Below, piece by piece: positions 53,734-61,812 of a stretch of 64,000 nt of DNA. The stretch is from SIG622 sp045600125 (GTDB lineage Bacteria; Bacillota; Clostridia; Oscillospirales; CAG-382): contig JAZRXH010000100.1 in NCBI GenBank assembly GCA_045600125.1, forward strand, positions 1 through 64,000. Reading direction: 5' to 3'. The notes below the pieces were generated by a model. The model was not told where the DNA came from. It saw only the letters and a program-made list of their open reading frames with translations, and ran no database searches. A program made the translations under genes and the position numbers. The stretch's first letter is position 1, and every line of letters starts with the position of its first letter.

Positions 53734-55884
53734 GTGGCTGATACGAATACGACGAAAAAGAAACAGACCAAAGAATACGGCGAAAACAGCATATCCTCCC
53801 TGAAGGGGCCGGAACAGGTCCGGAAGCGCCCGGCGGTCATCTTCGGCTCGGACGGCCTCGACGGCTGTGAGCACTGCTTCTTCGAGATCCTCTCCAACTC
53901 CATCGACGAGGCGAAGGCGGGCTACGGCGATAAGATCATCGTCACGGTGACAAAGGACATGACCCTCACCGTGGAGGACTTCGGACGGGGCGTGCCCCTC
54001 GACTGGAACGAAAACGAGCAGAAGTACAACTGGGAGCTGGTCTACTGCACCATGTACGCCGGCGGCAAATACAACAACGACGACGGCGAGGCGTATGAAT
54101 ATTCCCTCGGACTCAACGGACTCGGCGCCTGCGCAACCCAGTTCGCCTCCGAGTTCATGAACGTCACCAGCTACCGAAAAAACGCCAAATACGAAATACA
54201 CTTTGAAAAGGGCTTCCCGAAGGGCGAGCTTGTAAAGTCCGAGCCGAACCGCAAACGGACCGGCACCGTCACCACATGGAAGCCGGACTTAGAGGTCTTC
54301 ACCGACATCTACTTCTCGAAGGACTTCGTCATCGGCGTCCTCAAAAAGCAGGCGGTGGTCAATTCCAACCTCACCCTGGTTCTGAAATACGAGGAAGCGG
54401 ACGGAAAGTTCGACACCATGGAATTCCTCTATAAGCGGGGCATCGAAGACTACGTGGACGAGCTTCTCAGCTCCCCCGATAAGGTGCGCATTGCCGAGAT
54501 GGCTGCCGAAAACGGCGGCAAGGACTCCGACGAGGACGACGACAGCGAGGCAGCCATGAAGGCGGCTCTCGAAAAAGAGGAAAAGGACGAGGCGGCGGAT
54601 TCCGAACCCGTTTCCTATGCCCTCACAAAGCCACAGTATATCTCCTGCGAGAGAGCGGGACGGGACAGAGAGGACCTGCCGGAATACAAGCTGAAGATCG
54701 AGGCGGTGTTCTGCTTCTCGAACTACGTGAATACCGTGGAGTTCTACCATAATTCCTCCTTCCTCGAGCACGGCGGCGCCCCGGATAAAGCGACGAGAAG
54801 CGCCTTCGTCCGTGCCTTCGATAAGTACATCAAGGCGCAGAACAAATACTCCAGGAACGAGTCGAAGATCTCCTACAACGACATCGAGGAGACTCTCGTG
54901 TTCGTGGTCAACTCCCACTCCACGAGAACGTCTTATGAGAATCAGACGAAAAAGGCCATCACCAATACCTTCATCGCCGAGGCGATGACCGACTTCTTCG
55001 AGCATTCCCTCGAGGTCTACTTTGCGGAGAACCCCAAGGAAGCCGAGAAGATCGCCGCTCAGATTCTCGTCAATAAGCGCAGCCGTGAAAACGTGGAGAA
55101 GGCACGGATCGAGATCAAGAAAAAGCTCACCGGCGGCAACCTTTCCTCCATCGCCGACCGGGTGGAGAAGTTCGTCAACTGCCGCTCGAAGGATGCGGAG
55201 AAGAAAGAGCTTTACATCGTAGAGGGCGACTCCGCCATGACCTCGGTAAAGCACGCCCGTGACCCGGAATTTCAGGCGGTCATGCCGGTCAGAGGCAAGA
55301 CCCTCAACTGCATGAAGAGCACCTACGACAAGATCTTCGCCAGCAAGATCATCGTGGACCTTCTCAAGGTCATCGGATGCGGCGTGGAGATCAAGGCAAA
55401 GGGAAACAAGAACCTTTCACAGTTCAGCCTCGAATCGCTCCGGTGGAACAAGATTATCATCTGCACCGATGCCGACGAGGACGGCTACCAGATAAGGACG
55501 CTGATCCTCACTATGTTCTACCGGCTTCTTCCTACCCTTATCCGCATGGGCAAGGTGTACATCGCCGAGTCGCCTCTGTTTGAGATACGGGTCAAGGACA
55601 AGAGCTACTACGCCTACACCGAAAAGGAAAAGGTCGAGATCCTCTCAAAACTCGGGGACGCCAAGTACATCATCCAGCGCTCGAAGGGTCTCGGTGAGAA
55701 CGACGCCGAAATGATGTCCTTCACCACCATGTCGCCCGCCACGAGAAGACTCATCAAGATCGTCCCGGAGGACGAGGCGGCAACGCTCCAGATGTTCAAC
55801 ACCCTCCTCGGTGACGACATCTTCGCAAGAAAAGCCTTCATCTCCGCCCACGGCGCCGAATACATCGAGCTCGCCGACGTGTGA
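53734..55884 (+). CDS. Divergent type II topoisomerase subunit B (GyrB/ParE-like)
   Basis: 716 residues from GTG with GGAG upstream. GHKL ATPase: EILSNSIDEA, DFGRGVPLD, GLNGLGAC. An acidic insertion (about 265-290, SDEDDDSEAA) follows, then the transducer and Toprim domains. Toprim motifs are altered: EGDSAMTSVK for EGDSAGGSAK and TDADEDGYQIRT for TDADVDGAHIRT; QRSKGLGE is kept. It is clearly homologous to GyrB/ParE but belongs to a separate branch, probably besides the ordinary gyrase. No A subunit lies next to it; the next gene is a HAD phosphatase 66 bp on. Confidence 0.88.
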   Translation: MADTNTTKKKQTKEYGENSISSLKGPEQVRKRPAVIFGSDGLDGCEHCFFEILSNSIDEAKAGYGDKIIVTVTKDMTLTVEDFGRGVPLDWNENEQKYNWELVYCTMYAGGKYNNDDGEAYEYSLGLNGLGACATQFASEFMNVTSYRKNAKYEIHFEKGFPKGELVKSEPNRKRTGTVTTWKPDLEVFTDIYFSKDFVIGVLKKQAVVNSNLTLVLKYEEADGKFDTMEFLYKRGIEDYVDELLSSPDKVRIAEMAAENGGKDSDEDDDSEAAMKAALEKEEKDEAADSEPVSYALTKPQYISCERAGRDREDLPEYKLKIEAVFCFSNYVNTVEFYHNSSFLEHGGAPDKATRSAFVRAFDKYIKAQNKYSRNESKISYNDIEETLVFVVNSHSTRTSYENQTKKAITNTFIAEAMTDFFEHSLEVYFAENPKEAEKIAAQILVNKRSRENVEKARIEIKKKLTGGNLSSIADRVEKFVNCRSKDAEKKELYIVEGDSAMTSVKHARDPEFQAVMPVRGKTLNCMKSTYDKIFASKIIVDLLKVIGCGVEIKAKGNKNLSQFSLESLRWNKIIICTDADEDGYQIRTLILTMFYRLLPTLIRMGKVYIAESPLFEIRVKDKSYYAYTEKEKVEILSKLGDAKYIIQRSKGLGENDAEMMSFTTMSPATRRLIKIVPEDEAATLQMFNTLLGDDIFARKAFISAHGAEYIELADV

Positions 55885-55950
55885 GAAATGCCGCAGAAAA
55901 ACGGAAAAAACAAAAGCAGCCGAAACGGCAGGCAGCAAAGGAAAGAGAAA

Positions 55951-56760
55951 ATGGGTAAATTTGACGGCTGGACGATGGTCACCGACCTCGACGGCACCTT
56001 CACGAGAGAGAAGGAAATCTGCGGTGAAAACCGTGAATACGTAAAATACTTTCAGGAAAACGGCGGCGTTTTCACCGTCGCCACCGGAAGACTCCGCCAC
56101 TATATCGACGAGTTTTCGGACTTTATGCCCAACGCACCGGTCATCTCGCACAACGGAGCGGTCGTATACGACCGGAGGAGCGACCGGGTGCTTTACAAGT
56201 CGCCTCTCAAGGTCTCGGTGAGCGAGGTGAACGATTTTATTATGAGCTTCGACTCCTGCGCCAGCGTCTCGATGCACGACCTCGACCACAGCCGACTTTA
56301 CGGCGTCGATGAGACACCGGCGGACAACTGCTGGTATAAGGGCGTTGCATGGGGCTTTACCGATGCGGAAAAAGCGACCCTTCTGCGGAACGCTCTCGCC
56401 CAAAAGTACGGCAGCGTGTGCGAGGTGTTCAAGTCCTGGAATACGGGCGTGGAATATCTTGATTTCGGCGTGAACAAGGGCAGGGCGCTGACCGAGCTCA
56501 AAAAGCACCTCGGCAGTGCGGCAAAATATACCGTTGCCTTCGGCGACGAGGAGAACGACGCCAAAATGCTGCAAAGCGCCGACTTCGGCTTTACCGTGGA
56601 AAACGGTTCGGAGGCGGCAAAGAAAGCGGCGTGCGAGACCCTTCCGCATTATACCACCGGGGTCATTGCCCTTGTGATAAAGCGTCTTGACGAAGGACTT
56701 GACAGCGCCGGCACCCCGAAGGACGGCTTCTGTCTTGTACATAAAGCAGAAGAGGCTTGA
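55951..56760 (+). CDS. HAD-superfamily phosphatase, Cof type
   Basis: 269 residues. Motif I TDLDGTFT with nucleophile Asp, motif II region SHNGAVV, the C2B cap, and motif IV GDEENDAKML define a Cof/YbiV-type sugar-phosphate or flavin-type phosphatase. The ATG at 55951 follows AAAGGAAAG by a good distance; an ATG at 55888 gives a low-complexity Lys/Gln-rich extension and is less likely. It may be co-transcribed with the topoisomerase gene upstream. Confidence 0.9.
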   Translation: MGKFDGWTMVTDLDGTFTREKEICGENREYVKYFQENGGVFTVATGRLRHYIDEFSDFMPNAPVISHNGAVVYDRRSDRVLYKSPLKVSVSEVNDFIMSFDSCASVSMHDLDHSRLYGVDETPADNCWYKGVAWGFTDAEKATLLRNALAQKYGSVCEVFKSWNTGVEYLDFGVNKGRALTELKKHLGSAAKYTVAFGDEENDAKMLQSADFGFTVENGSEAAKKAACETLPHYTTGVIALVIKRLDEGLDSAGTPKDGFCLVHKAEEA

Positions 56761-56809
56761 AAAATCAAAACGGACGATAAGCGAAACGAAGAAATAAAGG
56801 ACAGTACGT

Positions 56810-57685
56810 ATGTGGAAATCAGAACAGTGGAAGGACTATGAGCTTCTCGACACCTCCGACGGCGAAAGGCTGGAAAGGTGGGGCGACGTGATCCTCGTCC
56901 GTCCTGACCCGCAGGTCATCTGGCAGAACTGCAAGAGACATAAGCTTTGGAACGAATACGACGCAAGATATATCCGCTCCTCCAAAGGCGGCGGCGAATG
57001 GGATGTCAGAAGTCTTCCGAAGGAAAAAACGGAAAACGGCTGGACGATCCGGAAGGGAGACCTTTCCTTCCGCATAAAGCCTACCGGCTTCAAGCACACC
57101 GGCGTGTTCCCGGAGCAGGCGGTGAACTGGGAGTGGATGGACGAAAAGATTCGGAAGGAGTCGAAGCCCGTCTCGGTGCTCAACCTCTTCGCCTATACCG
57201 GCGGCGCAACCATCGCCTGTGCGGCGGCGGGAGCCTCGGTGTGCCACGTGGACGCCTCAAAGGGCATCGTAGCGTGGGCAAAGGAGAACGCCGAGCTTTC
57301 GGGACTGAAAGACGCTCCCATCCGCTACATCGTGGACGACTGCAAGAAATTCCTCGAGCGGGAGATCCGCCGGGGACATCATTACGACGGACTCATCATG
57401 GACCCGCCCTCCTACGGCAGAGGCCCCGGCGGGGAGGTCTGGAAGCTGGAGGACGGCATCTGCGAGCTCCTTTCGCTGGCAGTCAGGGTCATGAGCGAGA
57501 AGCCGCTGTTCTTCCTCGTCAATTCCTATACCACCGGACTTTCGGCGTCCACCGTGGGCTATCTTCTGAACCTCTACATGAAGGACTTCGGAGGAAAGGT
57601 CACGGCAGAGGAGATCGGCATCCCCGTTACGGCGAGCGGCATGCCTCTTCCCGCCGGTGCCAGCGCCCGCTGGGAGAGAGAATGA
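56810..57685 (+). CDS. RlmI-like class I SAM methyltransferase
   Basis: 291 residues. NLFAYTGGATIACAAAG is the SAM site, HVDASKGIVAWAKENAELSG motif II, and DPPSYGRGPGGEVWKLED the catalytic segment found in the PF10672 group related to RlmI/RlmK, which methylate 23S rRNA. The N-terminal PUA domain of RlmI is missing, replaced by a short beta region (RPDPQVIW...), as in many Firmicutes homologues. Its stop overlaps the ATG of a 28-codon basic frame (ATGA) that leads into ecfA1. Confidence 0.88.
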   Translation: MWKSEQWKDYELLDTSDGERLERWGDVILVRPDPQVIWQNCKRHKLWNEYDARYIRSSKGGGEWDVRSLPKEKTENGWTIRKGDLSFRIKPTGFKHTGVFPEQAVNWEWMDEKIRKESKPVSVLNLFAYTGGATIACAAAGASVCHVDASKGIVAWAKENAELSGLKDAPIRYIVDDCKKFLEREIRRGHHYDGLIMDPPSYGRGPGGEVWKLEDGICELLSLAVRVMSEKPLFFLVNSYTTGLSASTVGYLLNLYMKDFGGKVTAEEIGIPVTASGMPLPAGASARWERE

Positions 57686-57768
57686 CCGCACGGCGGCGCA
57701 AAGGCACGAAAGCACGGAAGAACGGAAGAACGGCAGCACGGAAGAAAACAGACAACGACAAGAGGTAG
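57682..57768 (+). CDS. Possible 28-residue basic peptide
   Basis: The ATG overlaps the stop of the methyltransferase gene (ATGA), with GGGAGAGAGA upstream. The predicted peptide (MTARRRKGTKARKNGRTAAR then KKTDNDKR) has 13 Lys/Arg, and its stop lies 5 bp before the ecfA1 start. The DNA is a low-complexity run of ACGGAAGA-like units, so it may be a spacer rather than a gene. It could serve translational coupling; no family recognised. Confidence 0.3.
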   Translation: MTARRRKGTKARKNGRTAARKKTDNDKR

Positions 57769-57773
57769 TTACA

Positions 57774-58670
57774 TTGGCAAGCTTGGCTAATTCGGAGAAT
57801 TCCGAAAACATCATCGAGGTAAAGGATCTCGGTTTTGCCTATAAGCTCTCGGACGGCAGCGACAAAGCGGTGCTCCATAACATGAGCTTCGACATAAAGA
57901 AGGGGAGCTTTACCGCCGTTATCGGCCATAACGGCTCGGGCAAATCAACCCTTTCAAAGCTCCTTTGCGGTATGCTCGTTCCCACGTCGGGAGAGGTGAC
58001 CGTCAAATGCGCCGGTACCGAATACCGCACCGACGACGAGGAGCATTTCTATGACATAAGAAAGAGCTTCGGCATGGTCTTCCAGAACCCCGATAACCAG
58101 CTGGTGGCGACGGTGGTGGAGGAGGACGTGGCGTTCGCTCCGGAAAACATGGGCGTGGAACCGGCTGAGATCCGCCGGCGGGTGGACGAAGCACTGGACA
58201 TCGTGGGACTCCGTGAGTACGCTCTTCACGACACCCATAAGCTCTCGGGAGGACAGAAGCAGAAGCTGGCGATCGCCGGCATTCTCGCCATGCTCCCCGA
58301 ATGCATCATCTTCGACGAATCGACCGCCATGCTGGACCCCAAGGGACGGGAGGACGTGATGCGCACCATCCTGCGTCTGCGGGACGAAATGGGTATCACC
58401 GTCATCCTCATCACCCACTATATGAACGAGGCGGCAAAGGCGGACAGGATCCTCGTCATCGACGAGGGACGTCTTCTCTGCGACGGAACGCCGAGAGAGG
58501 TGTTCGCAAAAGACGAAATGCTGTACGGCGCCGGGCTTGAGGCTCCGCAGAGCTCGAACCTCGTAAAGCGCCTTGCCTCTGCGGGAGCGCCGATCAAAAG
58601 AACGGTTCTGAATCCCGAAGAGGCGGCAGAAGAGCTTCTTCCCCTCATAAAACGGGAAACGCCGCAATAA
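57774..58670 (+). CDS. ecfA1: ECF transporter ATPase EcfA1
   Basis: 298 residues from TTG with GAGGTAG upstream. Walker A GHNGSGKST, Q-loop FQNPDNQLVA (typical of ECF ATPases), signature LSGGQKQKLAIAG, Walker B CIIFDESTAML, switch HYMNEA. With EcfA2 and EcfT it forms the shared energising module for vitamin and metal substrate-binding S subunits. A longer open frame overlaps the methyltransferase gene but lacks homology. Confidence 0.95.
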   Translation: MASLANSENSENIIEVKDLGFAYKLSDGSDKAVLHNMSFDIKKGSFTAVIGHNGSGKSTLSKLLCGMLVPTSGEVTVKCAGTEYRTDDEEHFYDIRKSFGMVFQNPDNQLVATVVEEDVAFAPENMGVEPAEIRRRVDEALDIVGLREYALHDTHKLSGGQKQKLAIAGILAMLPECIIFDESTAMLDPKGREDVMRTILRLRDEMGITVILITHYMNEAAKADRILVIDEGRLLCDGTPREVFAKDEMLYGAGLEAPQSSNLVKRLASAGAPIKRTVLNPEEAAEELLPLIKRETPQ

Positions 58671-58767
58671 GATAAAACGTGTAAAACGTGCGGCAGACAG
58701 ATTCCTGAACGGAAATCAAAGAATCTGAAAAGAAAAGCACGAAAGAAAAATCAGGAAAGAAAAACAG

Positions 58768-59625
58768 ATGCTTGAACTGAAAAACGTATCCTACGTCTAC
58801 GGCGTCCACACTCCCTTCGAGAAGACCGCCGTAAAGGACGTATCCTTAAAAATCGAAAAAGGCAAGGTGACGGGGCTCATCGGTCATTCCGGAAGCGGAA
58901 AGTCCACCGTGGCACAGCTGATGAACGCCCTGCTGAGACCTTCATCGGGCAGCGTGGAGCTGGACGGCAGGGACATCAACCGCACCGCCGCCGACTCCTA
59001 TAACGCCCGCTTCAAGGTGGGGCTCGTGTTCCAATACCCGGAATATCAGCTCTTCGAGGAAACGGTGGAGGCGGATATCGCCTACGGACCGAAGAACATG
59101 AAGCTCTCCGAGGAGGAGATCCGGGAGCGGGTGCGCTTCGCCGCAAGCTTTACCGGTCTTTCCGAGGAGCTGCTCTCCCGCTCGCCCTTCGAGCTTTCCG
59201 GCGGTCAGAAAAGACGGTGCGCCATCGCAGGCGTCATCGCCATGGACCCCGAGGTGCTCGTCCTCGACGAGCCAGCCGCAGGACTTGACCCCAAAGGGCG
59301 GAGCGAGATCCTCGGCGGTCTTATGGACTACCGGAAAAAGAGAGGAAACAGCCTCGTCCTCATCTCCCACAGCATGGAGGACGTAGCGTCCTATTCCGAT
59401 AACATCGTAGCGCTGTCCGCCGGAGAAGTCCTGACGAGCGGCACGCCGAGAGAGGTCTTCTCGGACTACGAAAAGCTCGCCGCTTCGGGACTTTCTCTTC
59501 CCGAGGTGACTCAGGTCATGCACCTTCTGAAGTGCGGCGGCGCCGACGTGGAAAGCTCGCTGTACACCGTTGACGAGGCGTTTGACGAGCTGACAGAGGC
59601 TATCAGAAAAAAACAAAAAGCATAG
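58768..59625 (+). CDS. ecfA2: ECF transporter ATPase EcfA2
   Basis: 285 residues. Walker A GHSGSGKSTVAQ, Q-loop FQYPEYQLFEETVEADIAYGPKN kept to the ECF pattern (FQYPEYQLFEE), signature LSGGQKRRCAIAG, Walker B VLVLDEPAAGLDP, switch HSMED. It pairs with EcfA1 as heterodimer. The 97-bp gap after ecfA1 has no promoter that I can see. Confidence 0.95.
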   Translation: MLELKNVSYVYGVHTPFEKTAVKDVSLKIEKGKVTGLIGHSGSGKSTVAQLMNALLRPSSGSVELDGRDINRTAADSYNARFKVGLVFQYPEYQLFEETVEADIAYGPKNMKLSEEEIRERVRFAASFTGLSEELLSRSPFELSGGQKRRCAIAGVIAMDPEVLVLDEPAAGLDPKGRSEILGGLMDYRKKRGNSLVLISHSMEDVASYSDNIVALSAGEVLTSGTPREVFSDYEKLAASGLSLPEVTQVMHLLKCGGADVESSLYTVDEAFDELTEAIRKKQKA

Positions 59626-59680
59626 GAATCAACGAAAACAACGGACGTTCCGTTCCGAAACGCAGGAGAACGATACAGTA

Positions 59681-60493
59681 ATGCTCAGAGATGTGACTCT
59701 CGGACAGTTTTTCCCGGGAAAGACGCTTCTTCACCGTCTTGACCCACGGGTAAAGCTCTTGTCCACCATCCTTTTCATAGCGGCGGTATTCACGGCAAAA
59801 AGCATTGCCGCCTATGCGGCGGTGTTTCTGCTGCTTGTCGCTATGACGGTTATTTCAAAAATACATACCTCCACGCTTCTGAAAAGCATGAAGCCGCTGA
59901 TCATCATCATTCTTTTCACCGCCGTCACCAATCTGTTCTGGACGCCGGGAGAACGGCTTCTCTTCTCTCTCGGAAGGATCACGGTGTATGCGGAGGGCGT
60001 GCGGGCGGCGTGCCTTATGATACTGCGCCTTGTGACGCTGATCTGCGGCACCTTCGTCCTTCTGACCTATACCACATCGCCCATGGCGCTGACCGATGCC
60101 ATCGAACGGCTGTCCTCTCCTCTCAAAAAGCTGGGCGTGCCTACCCACGAATTCGCCATGATGATGACCATCGCTCTGCGGTTCATCCCGACCCTCATCG
60201 AGGAGACCGATAAGATCATCAGCGCCCAGAAGTCAAGAGGCGCCGACTTCGAGACCGGAAGCATCGTCAAGCGGGCGAAAGCCATCGTGCCGGTGCTGAT
60301 CCCTCTGTTCATCTCGGCTTTCCGCCGTGCGGACGAGCTGGCGAGCGCCATGGAGTGCAGACTTTACCACGGCGGAGAGGGCAGAACGAGGATGAAACAG
60401 CTGAAGCTCAACGCGGAGGATATCATCGTGCTTCTCTTCTTTGCGGCTCTGCCGTTCCTCGTCGTACTGATCAATAAGCTTTTGCCGTTCTGA
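59681..60493 (+). CDS. ecfT: ECF transporter transmembrane subunit EcfT
   Basis: 270 residues. LHRLDPRVKLLSTI is the N-terminal EcfT signature; five or so membrane helices and the coupling motifs AQKSRGADF and AMECRLYHGGEGR (Ala-Arg-Gly type) contact the ATPases. No S subunit gene lies in the window, as expected for a group II ECF module that serves several S subunits encoded elsewhere. Its TGA overlaps an ATG of the truA frame. Confidence 0.95.
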   Translation: MLRDVTLGQFFPGKTLLHRLDPRVKLLSTILFIAAVFTAKSIAAYAAVFLLLVAMTVISKIHTSTLLKSMKPLIIIILFTAVTNLFWTPGERLLFSLGRITVYAEGVRAACLMILRLVTLICGTFVLLTYTTSPMALTDAIERLSSPLKKLGVPTHEFAMMMTIALRFIPTLIEETDKIISAQKSRGADFETGSIVKRAKAIVPVLIPLFISAFRRADELASAMECRLYHGGEGRTRMKQLKLNAEDIIVLLFFAALPFLVVLINKLLPF

Positions 60494-60540
60494 TGCGGCA
60501 AAAAGCGATACCGATATCCGCTTTGAATGGGAGAAAAAAG

Positions 60541-61320
60541 ATGACGGAAAACAATAGCGGGAATGCGGAAAGAACAGACATGCGGAAAATAGCGCTGACC
60601 CTTACCTATGACGGCGGCGCCTTCTGCGGCTGGCAGGTGCAGAAGGACAAATGCTCGGTGCAGAAGACCGTGCAGGACGCCCTCGAAAAGGTGCTGGGCT
60701 TTCGCCCGAACGTGTCCGGATGCTCAAGGACCGACTCGGGAGTCCATGCCAAAATGTACGTCTGTCACCTCGATGCCGAAAACGTGAAGATTCCGCCGGA
60801 AGCCCTTGCCCGTGCCGTGAACGGTCAGCTCCGGCTGCCCATCGCCGTGACGGGGGCGGAATATAAGGACGGGGACTTCCACGCAAGATATTCCTGCCTC
60901 GGCAAGGAGTATATGTATAAGATCTGGAACGCCTCCTACCGGGACCCCTTTCTCGAAAACTACGCCATGTTCGTGCCGACCCCCATCGGCGACGGCGCTC
61001 TCGGCTTTGTGGGGGAGGAATTTACCGGGAAGCACGACTTCGGCGCCTTTATGTCAAAGGGCTCCAAGATCACCGACGATACGGTGAGAACGGTGGAATA
61101 CTTCCGGACCGAGAGGGAAGGGAACCTTCTGAAAATATTCGTCAAAGCCGACGGCTTTCTCTACAACATGGTGCGGATCATGGTGGGTACCTACCTCGAT
61201 GCCGCAAGGGGAAGACTGGAAATGGGCGATATTGCGAAGATCATCGAAAAGCGTGACCGCTCGCTCGCCGGAGATACCGCTCCCGCCAAAGGACTGTACC
61301 TGAATCGGGTATTTTATTGA
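60541..61320 (+). CDS. truA: tRNA pseudouridine(38-40) synthase
   Basis: 259 residues. The catalytic aspartate lies in GCSRTDSGVHA; GAFCGWQVQ and YMYKIWN, FLYNMVRIMVGT complete the TruA pattern. It converts U38-U40 of the anticodon arm. GGGAGAAAAAAG places the start at 60541; an earlier ATG at 60493 overlaps the ecfT stop and is possible. ecfA1-ecfA2-ecfT-truA is a conserved Firmicutes order. The non-coding repeat region starts right after its stop. Confidence 0.96.
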   Translation: MTENNSGNAERTDMRKIALTLTYDGGAFCGWQVQKDKCSVQKTVQDALEKVLGFRPNVSGCSRTDSGVHAKMYVCHLDAENVKIPPEALARAVNGQLRLPIAVTGAEYKDGDFHARYSCLGKEYMYKIWNASYRDPFLENYAMFVPTPIGDGALGFVGEEFTGKHDFGAFMSKGSKITDDTVRTVEYFRTEREGNLLKIFVKADGFLYNMVRIMVGTYLDAARGRLEMGDIAKIIEKRDRSLAGDTAPAKGLYLNRVFY

Positions 61321-61326
61321 TTTGTC

Positions 61327-61357
61327 TTCGATGAAGCCATGTCTTGCCTTCATCGAA
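61327..61357 (+). repeat. Element hairpin H1
   Basis: TTCGATGAAG pairs with CTTCATCGAA, starting 7 bp after the truA stop, with one C-C mismatch before the loop. It is the same family as H2, H3 and the hairpin at 10423-10455; no T tract follows. Confidence 0.75.
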
Positions 61358-61359
61358 CG

Positions 61360-61468
61360 GCGGGGTGCCCCCGCGGGCAAATCGGGACTGCACCGCAGAC
61401 TATACGGAGAGTGCAGATGCCCGGGTATTGTCCCGTTTTGCCGCCATAAATCCGAGCGGCAAAACTCA
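61360..61468 (+). repeat. 109-bp direct repeat, copy 1
   Basis: Identical to copy 2 at 104 of 109 positions. It contains a GC-rich inverted repeat at its start, a CTGCAC/GTGCAG stem, and a 10-bp stem GTTTTGCCGC/GCGGCAAAAC. Confidence 0.85.
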
Positions 61469-61494
61469 AACTTTTCACAAACTAAATACTCACT

Positions 61495-61525
61495 TTCGAT
61501 GAAGTCGAATTTTGACTTCATCGAA
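61495..61525 (+). repeat. Element hairpin H2
   Basis: TTCGATGAAGTC with GACTTCATCGAA, 12-bp perfect stem, 7-nt loop. Confidence 0.8.
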
Positions 61526-61565
61526 TGGCAGAGAGTGACCATTCAGCAAAAACACCGCACTCACC

Positions 61566-61596
61566 TTCGATGAAGTCGTGTCTTGACTTCATCGAA
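61566..61596 (+). repeat. Element hairpin H3
   Basis: TTCGATGAAGTC with GACTTCATCGAA, 71 bp downstream of H2 with similar flanks (ACTCAC before, GAGAGT after), pointing to a tandem duplication. Confidence 0.8.
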
Positions 61597-61662
61597 CAGC
61601 GGAGAGTAATACATAAACCCAAAAAATCCCGTCAAAGTTTTCGCCCGCCTTTTTCAAAAGGC

Positions 61663-61771
61663 GCGGGGTGCCCCCGCGGGCAAATCGGGACTGCACCGCA
61701 GACTATACGAAGAGTGCAGATGCCCGAATATTTCCCCGTTTTGCCGCCATAAATCCGAACGGCAAAACTCA
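61663..61771 (+). repeat. 109-bp direct repeat, copy 2
   Basis: Five substitutions from copy 1, none an insertion or deletion. It ends 41 bp before the next start codon, so it lies in the 5' region of the DUF5711 gene. One substitution (G to A at the tenth pair of the long stem) shortens that stem to 9 bp. Confidence 0.85.
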
Positions 61772-61812
61772 TACGTTTTGAAAATCCACCACAATGAAAG
61801 CAGGTGACAATC

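Larger units (their letters stand above)
61321..61803 (+). repeat. Composite repeat region between truA and the DUF5711 gene
   Basis: 483 bp without a credible gene. Order: hairpin H1 (61327-61357), direct repeat copy 1 (61360-61468), hairpins H2 (61495-61525) and H3 (61566-61596) within a 71-bp tandem duplication, a 30-bp segment also found at 10736-10765, and direct repeat copy 2 (61663-61771). The structures nest: CTGCAC/GTGCAG and GTTTTGCCG/CGGCAAAAC stems occur in both repeat copies. Confidence 0.85.

Noticed and set aside
61322..61573. An 83-codon open frame over the repeats after truA
   Set aside because: Its translation is the repeat hairpins themselves (MKSNFDFIE-like segments come from the palindrome). 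No homology and no ribosome site were seen.
61321..61603. CRISPR array formed by the repeated hairpins
   Set aside because: The repeats are few (three here), unevenly spaced, with flanks that are themselves duplicated, and no cas gene is nearby.
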